This document shows, piece after piece, positions 1 to 8,087 of a DNA stretch of 64,000 nt. A program made the position numbers and the translations under genes. The DNA is taken from contig JACKFA010000009.1 in assembly GCA_020632715.1 (NCBI GenBank), positions 1 through 64,000 of the forward strand, written 5' to 3'. This DNA is from Deltaproteobacteria bacterium. Its GTDB lineage: Bacteria; Myxococcota_A; UBA9042; PHBI01. Within the stretch, counting starts at the first letter, position 1. Each line of letters opens with the position of its first letter. The notes beneath the pieces are model-generated. The model saw only the letters and a list, made by a program, of their open reading frames with translations. It did not search any database and was not told the origin of the DNA.

Positions 1-1002
1 CCGACCCACGAGGTCGCGTTCCAGGTCCTCCTCGGCGAGGACGTGGTCGTCAACGACTTCATGCGCGGCCCGCTCCTCCAGGTCTTCGAGCGCGTCGCCG
101 AGCGCTTCGAGGCGCGCGTCGACGAGCGCGAGGTCCAGGCCGGGCTCTTCCGGGTGCCGGTGCCGAGCGTCGACCGGCGGGCGTTCCGGGAGGCCCTCGC
201 GAACGCGCTCACGCACCGCGACTACACGCGCCTGGGCGCCGTGCACGTGCGCTGGGAGCGCGACGCCGTCACCGTCTCGAACCCCGGCGGCTTCGTCGAG
301 GGCGTGACGCTCGCGAACCTCCTGACCGTCGACCCGCGGCCGCGGAACCCGCTCCTCGCCGACGCCTTCAAGCGCGTCGGGCTCGTGGAGCGCACCGGGC
401 GCGGCGTCGACCTCATGTACCGCGGGCTCCTCCGCTACGGGCGCCCGGCGCCGGACTACACGCGCTCGACCGACACGCAGATCATCGTTCGGCTCAGCAC
501 GGCCGACGCCGACCTCGCGTTCCTCGAGATGATCCTCCAGGCCGAGCGCGACCGCGGCGGGCCGCTGCCGGTCGACGCGCTCATCGCGCTCTCGCTCCTC
601 CGCGAGGAGCGCCGGGTCGACGTCGCGCGCGTCGAGCGGGCCATCCAGAAGGACGACGCGAGCGCGCGCCGCGTGGTCGAGGCGCTGGTCGAAGAGGGCT
701 ACGCCGAGGCGCACGGCGTCAAGAAGGGCCGGACCTACACGCTGAGCGCGCGGGTCTACCGGTTGCTCGGCGACCCCGGCGGCTACGTGCGGCAAGCGGG
801 CTTCGACGCGATTCAGCAGGAGCAGATGGTCATGACCTACGCCGCGACGCACGGCGTCGTCCGGCGGCAGGACGTGATGGCGCTCTGCCGGCTCAGCGGC
901 CCGCAGGCGACGCGGCTCCTCGCGCGCCTCGAAGCGAGCGGGCGCCTCGTCCGAGAGGGGCAAGGGCGCGGCGTCTCCTACCACCCCGAACGAAAGAAAT
1001 GA
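1..1002 (+). CDS. GHKL-type ATP-binding regulator associated with type I restriction locus (5' partial)
   Basis: The frame is open from base 1, so the start lies outside the window; 333 residues are visible. An HATPase_c_4-like nucleotide-binding fold, as found in AlbA_2/RecG-C-related regulators, shows as EALANALTHRDY from about visible residue 64, then NPGGF, then the glycine lid GLVERTGRGVDL. The C-terminal third looks like two winged-helix segments, the last with a QATRLLARLEASGRLVREG recognition-helix pattern. Proteins of this class are often encoded beside hsdM/hsdS/hsdR, and hsdR follows here, so a regulatory or accessory role in the restriction locus is inferred. The stop TGA overlaps the ATG of a 38-codon ORF. 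The AlbA_2 N-terminal domain itself cannot be seen. Confidence 0.75.
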   Translation, partial: PTHEVAFQVLLGEDVVVNDFMRGPLLQVFERVAERFEARVDEREVQAGLFRVPVPSVDRRAFREALANALTHRDYTRLGAVHVRWERDAVTVSNPGGFVEGVTLANLLTVDPRPRNPLLADAFKRVGLVERTGRGVDLMYRGLLRYGRPAPDYTRSTDTQIIVRLSTADADLAFLEMILQAERDRGGPLPVDALIALSLLREERRVDVARVERAIQKDDASARRVVEALVEEGYAEAHGVKKGRTYTLSARVYRLLGDPGGYVRQAGFDAIQQEQMVMTYAATHGVVRRQDVMALCRLSGPQATRLLARLEASGRLVREGQGRGVSYHPERKK

Positions 1003-1115
1003 GCGCGCACGATTCGAAAACGTGCGCGAACGATTCTCGCACGATTCCGGACCGCCGAGTCCGAGGGCCGCGGCGCCCGCTCGATGACGGGACCGGGATT
1101 GGGGAGCTGTCGTAA
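999..1115 (+). CDS. 38-residue ORF stitched between the regulator and hsdR
   Basis: This short frame starts with an ATG whose last two bases form part of the upstream stop (ATGA at 999-1002). It ends with TAA at 1113-1115, whose last A is the first base of the hsdR ATG (TAATG). It would therefore connect the two genes translationally with no gap. The product is polar and Arg-rich and ends DDGTGIGELS; I do not recognise it. It may be a coupling leader or the remnant of a longer gene. The reading frame also covers three direct repeats at 1007-1047, so the exact overlaps could be accidental. Confidence 0.35.
   Translation: MSAHDSKTCANDSRTIPDRRVRGPRRPLDDGTGIGELS
1007..1047. promoter_or_regulatory. 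three direct repeats upstream of hsdR
   Basis: Near-identical nonamers GCACGATTC (1007-1015), GAACGATTC (1028-1036) and GCACGATTC (1039-1047) start 21 and 11 bases apart. These are roughly two helical turns and one helical turn, so they lie on one face of the DNA. They sit 68 bases or more upstream of the hsdR ATG. They could be an operator for restriction control, perhaps for the winged-helix protein encoded just upstream. That role is inference from spacing and place. Confidence 0.4.
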
Positions 1116-4100
1116 TGCCGGGCGCCGAACAGACCGAGGTGGAGCTTCCGTTCATCGACCAGCTCGTGAGCATGGGCTGGAGGCACACGACAGGAAACCT
1201 GCATCAACCGCGCGCGACCGGGCGCCGGAGCTTCCGCGACGTGCTCCTGCGCGACGACCTGCGAGAGGCGCTCCGGCGCATCAATCTCGACGACGCCGGC
1301 TCGCCGTGGCTCGACGCGGACCGCGTCGAGCAGGCCGTGACCGCCCTCGAGCGCCTCGGCGCGACGAAGCTCCTCGAGGCGAACCAGAAGGCGACGGAGC
1401 TGTTGCTCCGCGGCACCGTCGTCGACGGCGTCGAGGGCTGGGAGCAGGGCCGCGGGCGCACGGTCCAGTTCATCGACTGGGACCGACCCGAGAACAACAC
1501 CTTCCGCGCGGTGAACCAGCTCCAGATCGCGTGCCCGACCGGCTACGCCGACAAGGTCGTCATCCCCGACATCGTGCTCTTCGTGAACGGGATCCCGCTC
1601 GTGGTCGTGGAGGCGAAGAGCCCGTACCTCCCGTCGCCCCTCGAGAGCGCCGTCGACCAGCTCCAGCGCTATGCCAACCGCCGGCGCGAGCTGGGGCTCG
1701 TGACCGTGAACGAGGGGAACGAGCAGCTCTTCCACTACGCGCAGTTCACGGTCGCGACGTGCGGTGAGCAAGCGCGCGTCGGCACGATCTCGTCGTTGGC
1801 GGTCCACTACCTCGCGTGGAAGGACACGAGCCCGACCCCGATGGCGCAGCTCGCGAGCGAGCGGCAGAAGGACGTGGGCGCGCTGACCCAGCAGGAGGTG
1901 CTCGTCGCCGGGATGCTCCGGCCGGCGCACCTCCTCGACATCGTGCGCAACTTCACGCTCTTCATGGAGGTCGGCAGCCGGACGGTGAAGGTCGTGTGCC
2001 GCTATCAGCAGTTCCGGGCCGTTCAGCTCGCGGTGGCCCGGCTCGTCGCCGGGAAGACGCGCGCGGAGGACGGCGAGCACGACCGCCGCGGCGGCATCGT
2101 CTGGCACACCCAGGGGTCGGGGAAGAGCCTCACGATGGTCTTCCTCATCCGCAAGATGCGGACCATGGCGGCGCTGCGGCCGTTCAAGATCGTCGTCGTG
2201 ACCGACCGGCGCGACCTCGAGAAGCAGCTCGCCGAGACGGCGGCGCTCACGGGCGAGGTCCTGACGCGCGTGAAGCCGGAGACGCGCGGCGCGAAGTCCG
2301 TGTCGTCCCGGGAGGTGCTGCAGGAGGTCTTGAGCCGGCCGGGCAAGGACCTCGTCTTCGCGATGATCCAGAAGTACCGCGGCGAGCTGCTCGATTCGGA
2401 CGACGGGGCGTACGAGGACGAGGACCAGGACACCGGCGAGGCGGAGGCGAAGGCGCCGCCACGGTCTGCGCCGCTGCCCGTGCTCAACACGTCGGACAAA
2501 GTCCTCGTCCTCATCGACGAGGCCCACCGGAGCCACACCAACACGGCGCACGCGAACCTCATGCAGGCGCTCCCGAACTGCGCGAAGATCGGGTTCACGG
2601 GGACCCCCATCATCATGCGGGCGAAGGGGCAGACCGCGAAGATCTTCGGGGAGTTCATCGACCGCTATACGCTGAAGGAGGCGGAGGCGGATGGTGCGAC
2701 AGTGCCGATCCTCTACGAGGGGCGGACGTCGGAGGCCGCGGTCGACGGCGGCGGGCAGCTCGACGAGGTGTTCGAGGACATGCTGGTCGCGCGGACACCG
2801 GAGCAGATCGAGGCCATCAAGCAGAAGTACGCGACGAAGGGGCACGTGACCGAGGCGGTGGCGCTCATCAGGGCGAAGGCCGACAACATGCTGCGCCACT
2901 ACGTCGAGAACATCCTGCCGAACGGCTTCAAGGCGCAGGTCGTGGCCGTCAGCCGGCGGGCGGCGATCCGCTACCATGAGGCGCTCCGGGCGGCGCGCGA
3001 CACGCTCGTCAGCGAGGTCGAAGGCGTCTCACCGCTGCTCCTGGACCTGAGCGACGAGGAGGTGGCGCAGCTCGAGCGGCGGAAGCAGCTCCTCATCCGC
3101 GCCCACCGGTTCCTCCCGACCCTCCGGGCGCTCGAGTTCGCGCCGATCATCTCGGGCGGCCACAACGACACGGTGGACCCGACGGGGGAGTGGAGCACGC
3201 AGTCGAAGATCGACGCGCGGATCGCGCGGTTCAAGAAGCCGCTCTTCGCCGCGGGGCCCAACACGTTCGAGGGCGAGAGCGCCGATCCCCTCGCGTTCCT
3301 CATCGTGAAGTCCATGCTGCTGACGGGCTTCGACGCGCCGATCGAGCAGGTGCTGTACCTGGACAGGCACATCAAGGAGGCGGAGCTGCTGCAGGCGATC
3401 GCGCGGGTGAACCGGACCTACGCGAAGGGAGACGTCGGCAAAGGAGTCGGGATCGTCGTGGACTACTACGGCGTCGCGCGGCACCTGAAGGAGGCGCTGG
3501 CTGCGTACGCGGCCGAGGACGTCGACGGGGCACTCCGGAGCCTGAAGGACGAGATCCCGAGGCTCCGGGACCGTCACCGCCGCGTCGTCGACCTGTTCCT
3601 CGCGCGGGACGTCGATGACATCGCGGATACGGCAGCGTGCGTCGATCTCCTGCGCGAGGAGAAGCTGCGCGCGACGTTCCACGTGCAGCTGAAGCAGTTC
3701 TTGACGACGCTCGACCTGGTCCTCCCGCGGCCGGAGGGGCTCGAGTTCGTGAACGACGCGAAGACGCTCGCCCACATCCAGGCTCGGGCGAGGAACCGCT
3801 ACCGGGGGGCCGAGAACCTCATCGGGAAGGAGGTCGGCGAGAAGGTCCGGCGGCTCATCGACGAGCACATCGTGAGCCTCGGCATCAACCCGAAGATCGC
3901 GCCCATCGAGATCACGGCGAGCGACTTCGGGAAGCACGTCGACGCCGAGCGGTCCCCGCGGGCCAAGGCGAGCGAGATGGAGCACGCGCTGCGGCATCAC
4001 ATCCGAAAGCACCTCGACGAAGACCCAGCGCACTACGAGAAGCTCTCCGCTCGGCTCCAGGGGATCCTGAAGGAGTTCGCGGGGCGCTGGGAGGAGATGG

Positions 4101-4471
4101 CGGAAGCGCTGAGGGCGCTCGTGAAAGAAGCGACGGCGGGGCGTCAACGAGACGACGCGACGGGGCTCGACCCCGAGACGCAGGCGCCCTTCTACGACGT
4201 GTTGAAGCAGGCGGTCGCCGGAGACGCGGCGCTGGACGACGCGAGGCGCGAGAAGCTGTGCGCGCTCACCGTGGAGCTGGTGGACCACATCCGACAAGAG
4301 ATCGGGGTTGTCGGCTTCTGGGCCAAGGCGCAGGCCAAGAGCGCGCTGCGGAGCGCGATCTTCGTGACGCTCGACGACGCTGCGCTCGTGGACTTCGCGG
4401 CCCTGGACGCATTGTCCGACCGGCTCCTCGAGCTGGCGAAGGCGAACCATCACCGGCTGGTGCGCGCATGA
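1115..4471 (+). CDS. hsdR: type I restriction endonuclease subunit R
   Basis: HsdR is the motor and nuclease subunit that translocates and cuts unmodified DNA in complex with HsdM and HsdS. Over 1118 residues, the usual HsdR length, the order is: PD-(D/E)XK nuclease domain with PDIVLF (D152) and VEAK (E167, K169); Walker A TQGSGKS near residue 331-338; motif II DEAHRS near 468; GFTGTP motif near 493; a GFDAP segment; and QAIARVNR motif VI near 760. A helical C-terminal region follows. All key residues are present, so the enzyme looks intact. The chosen ATG overlaps the TAA of the preceding short ORF; the gene ends in an ATGA overlap with the next. hsdM and hsdS are not in the window and probably lie upstream of base 1. 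Confidence 0.95.
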   Translation: MPGAEQTEVELPFIDQLVSMGWRHTTGNLHQPRATGRRSFRDVLLRDDLREALRRINLDDAGSPWLDADRVEQAVTALERLGATKLLEANQKATELLLRGTVVDGVEGWEQGRGRTVQFIDWDRPENNTFRAVNQLQIACPTGYADKVVIPDIVLFVNGIPLVVVEAKSPYLPSPLESAVDQLQRYANRRRELGLVTVNEGNEQLFHYAQFTVATCGEQARVGTISSLAVHYLAWKDTSPTPMAQLASERQKDVGALTQQEVLVAGMLRPAHLLDIVRNFTLFMEVGSRTVKVVCRYQQFRAVQLAVARLVAGKTRAEDGEHDRRGGIVWHTQGSGKSLTMVFLIRKMRTMAALRPFKIVVVTDRRDLEKQLAETAALTGEVLTRVKPETRGAKSVSSREVLQEVLSRPGKDLVFAMIQKYRGELLDSDDGAYEDEDQDTGEAEAKAPPRSAPLPVLNTSDKVLVLIDEAHRSHTNTAHANLMQALPNCAKIGFTGTPIIMRAKGQTAKIFGEFIDRYTLKEAEADGATVPILYEGRTSEAAVDGGGQLDEVFEDMLVARTPEQIEAIKQKYATKGHVTEAVALIRAKADNMLRHYVENILPNGFKAQVVAVSRRAAIRYHEALRAARDTLVSEVEGVSPLLLDLSDEEVAQLERRKQLLIRAHRFLPTLRALEFAPIISGGHNDTVDPTGEWSTQSKIDARIARFKKPLFAAGPNTFEGESADPLAFLIVKSMLLTGFDAPIEQVLYLDRHIKEAELLQAIARVNRTYAKGDVGKGVGIVVDYYGVARHLKEALAAYAAEDVDGALRSLKDEIPRLRDRHRRVVDLFLARDVDDIADTAACVDLLREEKLRATFHVQLKQFLTTLDLVLPRPEGLEFVNDAKTLAHIQARARNRYRGAENLIGKEVGEKVRRLIDEHIVSLGINPKIAPIEITASDFGKHVDAERSPRAKASEMEHALRHHIRKHLDEDPAHYEKLSARLQGILKEFAGRWEEMAEALRALVKEATAGRQRDDATGLDPETQAPFYDVLKQAVAGDAALDDARREKLCALTVELVDHIRQEIGVVGFWAKAQAKSALRSAIFVTLDDAALVDFAALDALSDRLLELAKANHHRLVRA

Positions 4472-5178
4472 CCGAGGGACCGACGAGCCGGCTCGTGGTG
4501 GACGACCTCGACTTCGAGGTGCGGGCGAGCGCGCGGCGGGCGACGGTGGAGATCACGGTCGACCGCGGCGGGGAGCTGATCATCAGCGCGCCGCCGGAGG
4601 TGCCCGAGCGCGTGCTCGTCGACTTCGTCCGCGAGAAGAAGCTCTGGCTCTACGAGAAGCTCGCGGAGAAGGAGGCGCGGCGCCCGCCCGTCGCGGCGAA
4701 GGAGCTCGTCTCCGGCGAGGGGTTCCGCTACCTCGGGCGGAGCTATCGGCTCCAGCTGGTCGAGGCGCAAGATGCGGCGCTGAAGCTCGCGGGCGGCCGC
4801 TTCCGCCTGCGACGTGACGCTATCGACGATGGGCGGAGCCACTTCATCGCGTGGTACACCGAGCACGGGCGGTGCTGGCTCGAGAAGCGGGTCGCGGGCT
4901 GGGCCGCGCGGATGCAGGCGCGGCCGACGCGAGTCGACGTCCGGGACCTCGGGTTCCGCTGGGGCTCATGTGGCCGCGCGGGAGGGCTCAACTTCCACTG
5001 GGCGACGATCCTGCTCCCGCCCGGCGTGGTCGACTACGTCATCGTCCACGAGCTCGCCCACCTCGCGGAGCCCAACCACACGCCTGCATTCTGGGGGAAC
5101 GTGGCGCGGGCGCTCACGGACTACGAGGCGCGCAAGGCGTGGCTCGCGGAGCATGGCCGGGTGTACACGGCGCTGTAG
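4468..5178 (+). CDS. YgjP/DUF45-type zinc metallopeptidase, co-transcribed with hsdR
   Basis: The 236-residue product starts at an ATG overlapping the hsdR stop (ATGA), which indicates translational coupling. The N-terminal half is the YgjP/SprT-like substrate or DNA-interaction region, with a typical FRWGSCG segment before the active site. VIVHELAHL gives HExxH at about H194-H198, with a third ligand probably at H204 in EPNHTPAFW. DUF45 peptidases are common at the ends of type I restriction operons, where their role is unsettled. The start used here discards an upstream in-frame extension that would run antiparallel to no known domain and overlap hsdR. Confidence 0.88.
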   Translation: MTEGPTSRLVVDDLDFEVRASARRATVEITVDRGGELIISAPPEVPERVLVDFVREKKLWLYEKLAEKEARRPPVAAKELVSGEGFRYLGRSYRLQLVEAQDAALKLAGGRFRLRRDAIDDGRSHFIAWYTEHGRCWLEKRVAGWAARMQARPTRVDVRDLGFRWGSCGRAGGLNFHWATILLPPGVVDYVIVHELAHLAEPNHTPAFWGNVARALTDYEARKAWLAEHGRVYTAL

Positions 5179-5262
5179 GCGTCGGCTGCGCGCGCCTGGC
5201 TCGACCGGAGCGGGGCGCGGACGCACCGCGGCGCCGTCGCCTCCGGGCGAGCGGGCGGTGAG

Positions 5263-5339
5263 TGGTGCGCGGTATTGGATTCGAACCAATGGCCTTCGGC
5301 TTCGGAGGCCGACGCTCTATCCAGCTGAGCTAACCGCGC
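5263..5339 (-). tRNA. tRNA-Arg (anticodon CCG), CCA encoded
   Basis: Read on the minus strand, the 7-bp acceptor GCGCGGT pairs with ACCGCGC. The D arm is GCTC/GAGC, the anticodon stem TCGGC/GCCGA encloses loop CTCCGAA (anticodon CCG, codon CGG), and the T arm is ATTGG TTCGAAT CCAAT. The discriminator is A and a genomic CCA follows at 5263-5265. The body is 74 bases. The 3' end faces the restriction locus, the side where integrated islands usually lie. A consensus-like promoter precedes it. Confidence 0.97.
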
Positions 5340-5354
5340 TCACCGGTGCGTGGC

Positions 5355-5383
5355 GAGGTAACACCGGCCCCAGACGCTGTCAA
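5355..5383 (-). promoter_or_regulatory. promoter of tRNA-Arg
   Basis: On the minus strand TTGACA (5378-5383) and TACCTC (5355-5360) are separated by 17 bases. The -10 box ends 15 bases before the mature tRNA 5' end, giving a short leader. The -35 box is a perfect consensus. Confidence 0.7.
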
Positions 5384-5403
5384 GCGCCGTGCCGCCCCCC
5401 TCG

Positions 5404-6708
5404 CTACCAGCCGGCCCCGATGTCGCGGCGCACGTGCATCCCCTCGAACGCGATCCCCTCGTCGAGCGCCTCGTACGCCCTCTCCCGCGCCTCCGCCACC
5501 GTCGCCCCCGCCGCCACCACCGTGAACGTGCGCCCGCCCGTCGTCCAGAGCCGCCCGTCCTCCGTCGCCCGCACCCCGTCCCAGTACACGCTCACGTCCC
5601 CCCGGCGCGCCTCGAACACCTCGTCCCGATACGTGATCGCCTTCCCCCGCACCATCTTCCGCGGGTACCCCTCGCACACCGCCACCACGCTCACCCGCGG
5701 CCGCTCGTCCCGCTCGAGCGCCGCCACCGCCTCCCGGAGCCCCTCACCCCGCCGCGCCGCGTCCAGCACCGCATAGAAATCACCCCGATAACCGCTGAGC
5801 ATCGTCTGCGTCGCCGGCTCCCCGAAGCGCACGTTGTAGTCGATGACATACGGCTCCCCCCGCACCATCATCAGGTCCACGAACAGCGCCCCCCGGAGCG
5901 GCGTCCCCTCCGCCGCGAGGTCCGCGACCACCGGCCGCACCGCCCGCGCCACGATCGTCGCCACCGCCGCCTCGTCGAGCACCGCCCCCGGCGTCGGCGT
6001 CACCTGCCCGAGCCCCCGCGTCGGCGGCCCCTCGTCCCCCTCGAAGAGCCGCGGGTAGTTCAAGACGTGCCCCATCACGACCACGTCCTCCCCGTCGCAG
6101 AGCGTCCACACCGTCGCCTCGACCCCGTCGATCCGCTCCTCCACCACGAACCGCTCCGACTCGAGCCCGTACACGTTGTCGTACAGGACCTCCTCGAGCG
6201 CCTTCTCCGCCTCGCTCGCGTGCGTCGTGACCCGCACGCCCTTGTCGTACGCGATCCCATCCGCCTTGAAGACCCGCGCCCACGACCGCGTGTGCGCCAG
6301 ATGCAGCGCCCGCTCGAGCGTGTCGCACACCCCGAACCGCGGCACCGGCACCCCGAGCCTCCCCATCAGGAGCCGCGCGTACACCTTCGACCCCTCGAGC
6401 CGCGCCGCCGCCCGCGTCGGCCCGAAGATCGGCAGCCCGGCCGCCTCGAAGCGGTCCACGATCCCGTCCACGAGCGGCGTGTTCGGCCCCACCACCGTGA
6501 GATCGAACTCCTCCATCTCCGCGAGCTCCACGAGCCCCGCCAGATCCTGGCTCGCCACCGGCGCCGTCTCGTACCCGCACCGCTCGAGCCCGCTCGTCCC
6601 CGGCGCGAACACCACCTTCCCCACCGACGGGCTCCCGCGCAGCGCCTCCCCGAGCGCGTGCGTCTTCCCGCCGCCACCCACGATCAGCACCCGCTTCCCG
6701 TCCGCCAT
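5404..6708 (-). CDS. purD: phosphoribosylamine-glycine ligase (divergent PurD)
   Basis: PurD joins phosphoribosylamine and glycine with ATP to give GAR, the second step of purine synthesis. The 434-residue length fits. Recognisable segments are VLIVGGGGKTHAL at the N-terminus, DLTVVGPNTPLVDGIVD, GLPIFGPT, the ATP-grasp region with KADGIAYDKGV, VVEERIDGVEATV, and VIDYNVRFGEPATQ. Several motifs depart from the usual sequence: the common GGREHAL is GGKTHAL, the usual DGLAAGKGV is DGIAYDKGV, and TGGMGAYSP is replaced by TRGLGQVTP. It may be a lineage variant or a paralog with altered substrate use. The ATG at 6708 lies 8 bases after the stop of the upstream membrane-protein gene, so the two probably form an operon. 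Confidence 0.82.
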   Translation of the reverse strand: MADGKRVLIVGGGGKTHALGEALRGSPSVGKVVFAPGTSGLERCGYETAPVASQDLAGLVELAEMEEFDLTVVGPNTPLVDGIVDRFEAAGLPIFGPTRAAARLEGSKVYARLLMGRLGVPVPRFGVCDTLERALHLAHTRSWARVFKADGIAYDKGVRVTTHASEAEKALEEVLYDNVYGLESERFVVEERIDGVEATVWTLCDGEDVVVMGHVLNYPRLFEGDEGPPTRGLGQVTPTPGAVLDEAAVATIVARAVRPVVADLAAEGTPLRGALFVDLMMVRGEPYVIDYNVRFGEPATQTMLSGYRGDFYAVLDAARRGEGLREAVAALERDERPRVSVVAVCEGYPRKMVRGKAITYRDEVFEARRGDVSVYWDGVRATEDGRLWTTGGRTFTVVAAGATVAEARERAYEALDEGIAFEGMHVRRDIGAGW

Positions 6709-6716
6709 CGCGCCGC

Positions 6717-7361
6717 CTACTCCTCGCGCCGCGCCCCCGGCGCCGCCGCCCGCTCCCGCCGCGCCCGCCGCGCCTTCAGGATCCCGCTCACCACGAGCCA
6801 GAGCCCGCCGACCACGACCAGCGCCTGCCCCGCCGCGTACCCCATCCGGAACGCCCCGGTCTCCCCCGCTCGCGCCGCGCCCGCCGACACCGCCGCCGCC
6901 GCCGCCGCCGCCGCGAGCACGCAGATCCCGATGAGCGTCCGCGTGTTCAGCACGTCCGCCGCGAACCCCGGCCTCCCGACCACCGCCTCCGCCGCCGCCG
7001 CCGGCATCGCCCGCGCGTCCGCGTGCGGGAGCCGCGCCGCGAGCGCCTCCACCAGCGCCTGCGTCTCCGCCTTGTCCGGATCCGCCGGGATCCGGTACCG
7101 CTCCTTCACCCCGGCCGTCGGCCGACACACGATGACCAGCTGGCTCTGCGACTGCCCGAGCACCTTCGGCAACACCCGCAGCCCGAACGCCGCGATCGCC
7201 GCCCAGGGCACCGAGAAGCGCCGCACCCCCTGCCGCCACTCGAGCCGCTTGTCCCCGAGCTCCACCGGGATCTTGAGCCCGAACCCGATGTCGAGCTGGT
7301 AGACGCGCCGCTCGGCGCCCCCGCCCGCTCCCGCCTCGCCCGTCGCCCGATCCTCGCCCAT
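6717..7361 (-). CDS. hypothetical membrane protein upstream of purD
   Basis: I do not recognise the family. The 214-residue product has a soluble N-terminal part of about 135 residues resembling a small beta-rich sensor domain (RRVYQLDIGFGLKIPVEL). Two hydrophobic segments follow, near residues 142-163 (very Ala-rich) and 177-200, and the C-terminus is strongly basic (KARRARRER). There is no signal peptide, so it is probably an inner-membrane protein anchored by its C-terminal half. The ATG at 7361 is preceded by GGAGG-like bases. A longer in-frame extension upstream would overlap moaB in reverse and was rejected. The 8-base gap to purD suggests co-transcription. Confidence 0.6.
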   Translation of the reverse strand: MGEDRATGEAGAGGGAERRVYQLDIGFGLKIPVELGDKRLEWRQGVRRFSVPWAAIAAFGLRVLPKVLGQSQSQLVIVCRPTAGVKERYRIPADPDKAETQALVEALAARLPHADARAMPAAAAEAVVGRPGFAADVLNTRTLIGICVLAAAAAAAAVSAGAARAGETGAFRMGYAAGQALVVVGGLWLVVSGILKARRARRERAAAPGARREE

Positions 7362-7526
7362 CCCGACCTCCTCGGCCCTGGTTACCACACTCCCGCCTCC
7401 CCTCCGACCCCCACCCGCCACGCCCCGCGCGACGCGCCGGAAATGCCCCGGCGCGCCAGTTGTTTGCCCGGATCCCCCCGACGCCCGATGATGGCCGCCG
7501 ATACCCGGCCGGAGGCCGACGACACG

Positions 7527-8087
7527 ATGTCCGACACACCCCAGGCGACCCCGACCCCGACCCCCGTCCGGGTAGCCGTCCTCACCGTCTCCGACACCCG
7601 CACCGAGGCGACCGACACGAGCGGCGCCCTCCTCGTCGAGCGCCTCCTCGCCGCGGGCCACGTCCTCCACGCCCGGAAGATCGTCCCCGACGATCTCGAC
7701 GCCCTCCGCGCCCTCGTCGTCGCCTGGCGCGACGACCCGGGCTGCGACGTCGTCCTCTGCACCGGCGGCACCGGCCTCACCGGCCGCGACGTCACCGTCG
7801 ACGTCCTCGAGCGCCTCTACACCAAGCCCATCCCCGGCTTCGGCGAGCTCTTCCGCATGCTCTCCTACGCCGACATCGGCGCCTCGACCATGCAGTCGCG
7901 CGCCTCCGCCGGCCTCGCCGGGACGACCCTCCTCTTCGCCCTCCCCGGCTCGACGGGCGCCTGCCGCCTCGCCTGGGACAAGATCCTCGCCCACCAGCTC
8001 GACGTCCGCAGCAAGCCCTGCAACCTCGTCGCCCTCATGCCCCGCTTCGGCGAGGACCCCGCGACCCGCGCCACGGGGGCCGCGTGA
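7527..8087 (+). CDS. moaB: molybdopterin adenylyltransferase-like protein MoaB
   Basis: The 186-residue protein matches the MoaB/MogA fold, which handles adenylylation of molybdopterin in cofactor synthesis. Visible motifs are VAVLTVSDTRTEATDTSG at the N-terminus, KIVPDDLDALRALV, LCTGGTGLTGRDVTVD (the nucleotide/pterin-binding loop), and LLFALPGSTGACRLAWD. The ATG at 7527 follows a GGAGG at 7511-7515; two ATGs at 7488 and 7491 have no ribosome site and would add an unconserved extension. The stop overlaps the GTG of the next gene (GTGA), although the neighbour is a cell-wall enzyme, so the coupling is more likely economy than shared function. No other Mo-cofactor gene is nearby. Confidence 0.88.
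   Translation: MSDTPQATPTPTPVRVAVLTVSDTRTEATDTSGALLVERLLAAGHVLHARKIVPDDLDALRALVVAWRDDPGCDVVLCTGGTGLTGRDVTVDVLERLYTKPIPGFGELFRMLSYADIGASTMQSRASAGLAGTTLLFALPGSTGACRLAWDKILAHQLDVRSKPCNLVALMPRFGEDPATRATGAA

Noticed and set aside
893..2977. 694-codon open frame on the minus strand across hsdR
   Set aside because: It runs antisense to intact hsdR, is dominated by Arg, Asp and Leu, and shows no domain; it is a GC-rich shadow. The same holds for the long minus-strand frames over 22900-27240 and 43041-47336.
4814..5776. Plus-strand frame spanning the peptidase gene, tRNA-Arg and the end of purD
   Set aside because: It reads through a tRNA and in antisense to purD; composition is Ser/Arg/Thr-rich without domains.
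6880..6920. GCC-repeat run as a microsatellite
   Set aside because: It encodes an Ala-rich membrane segment of a plausible protein, so composition explains it.
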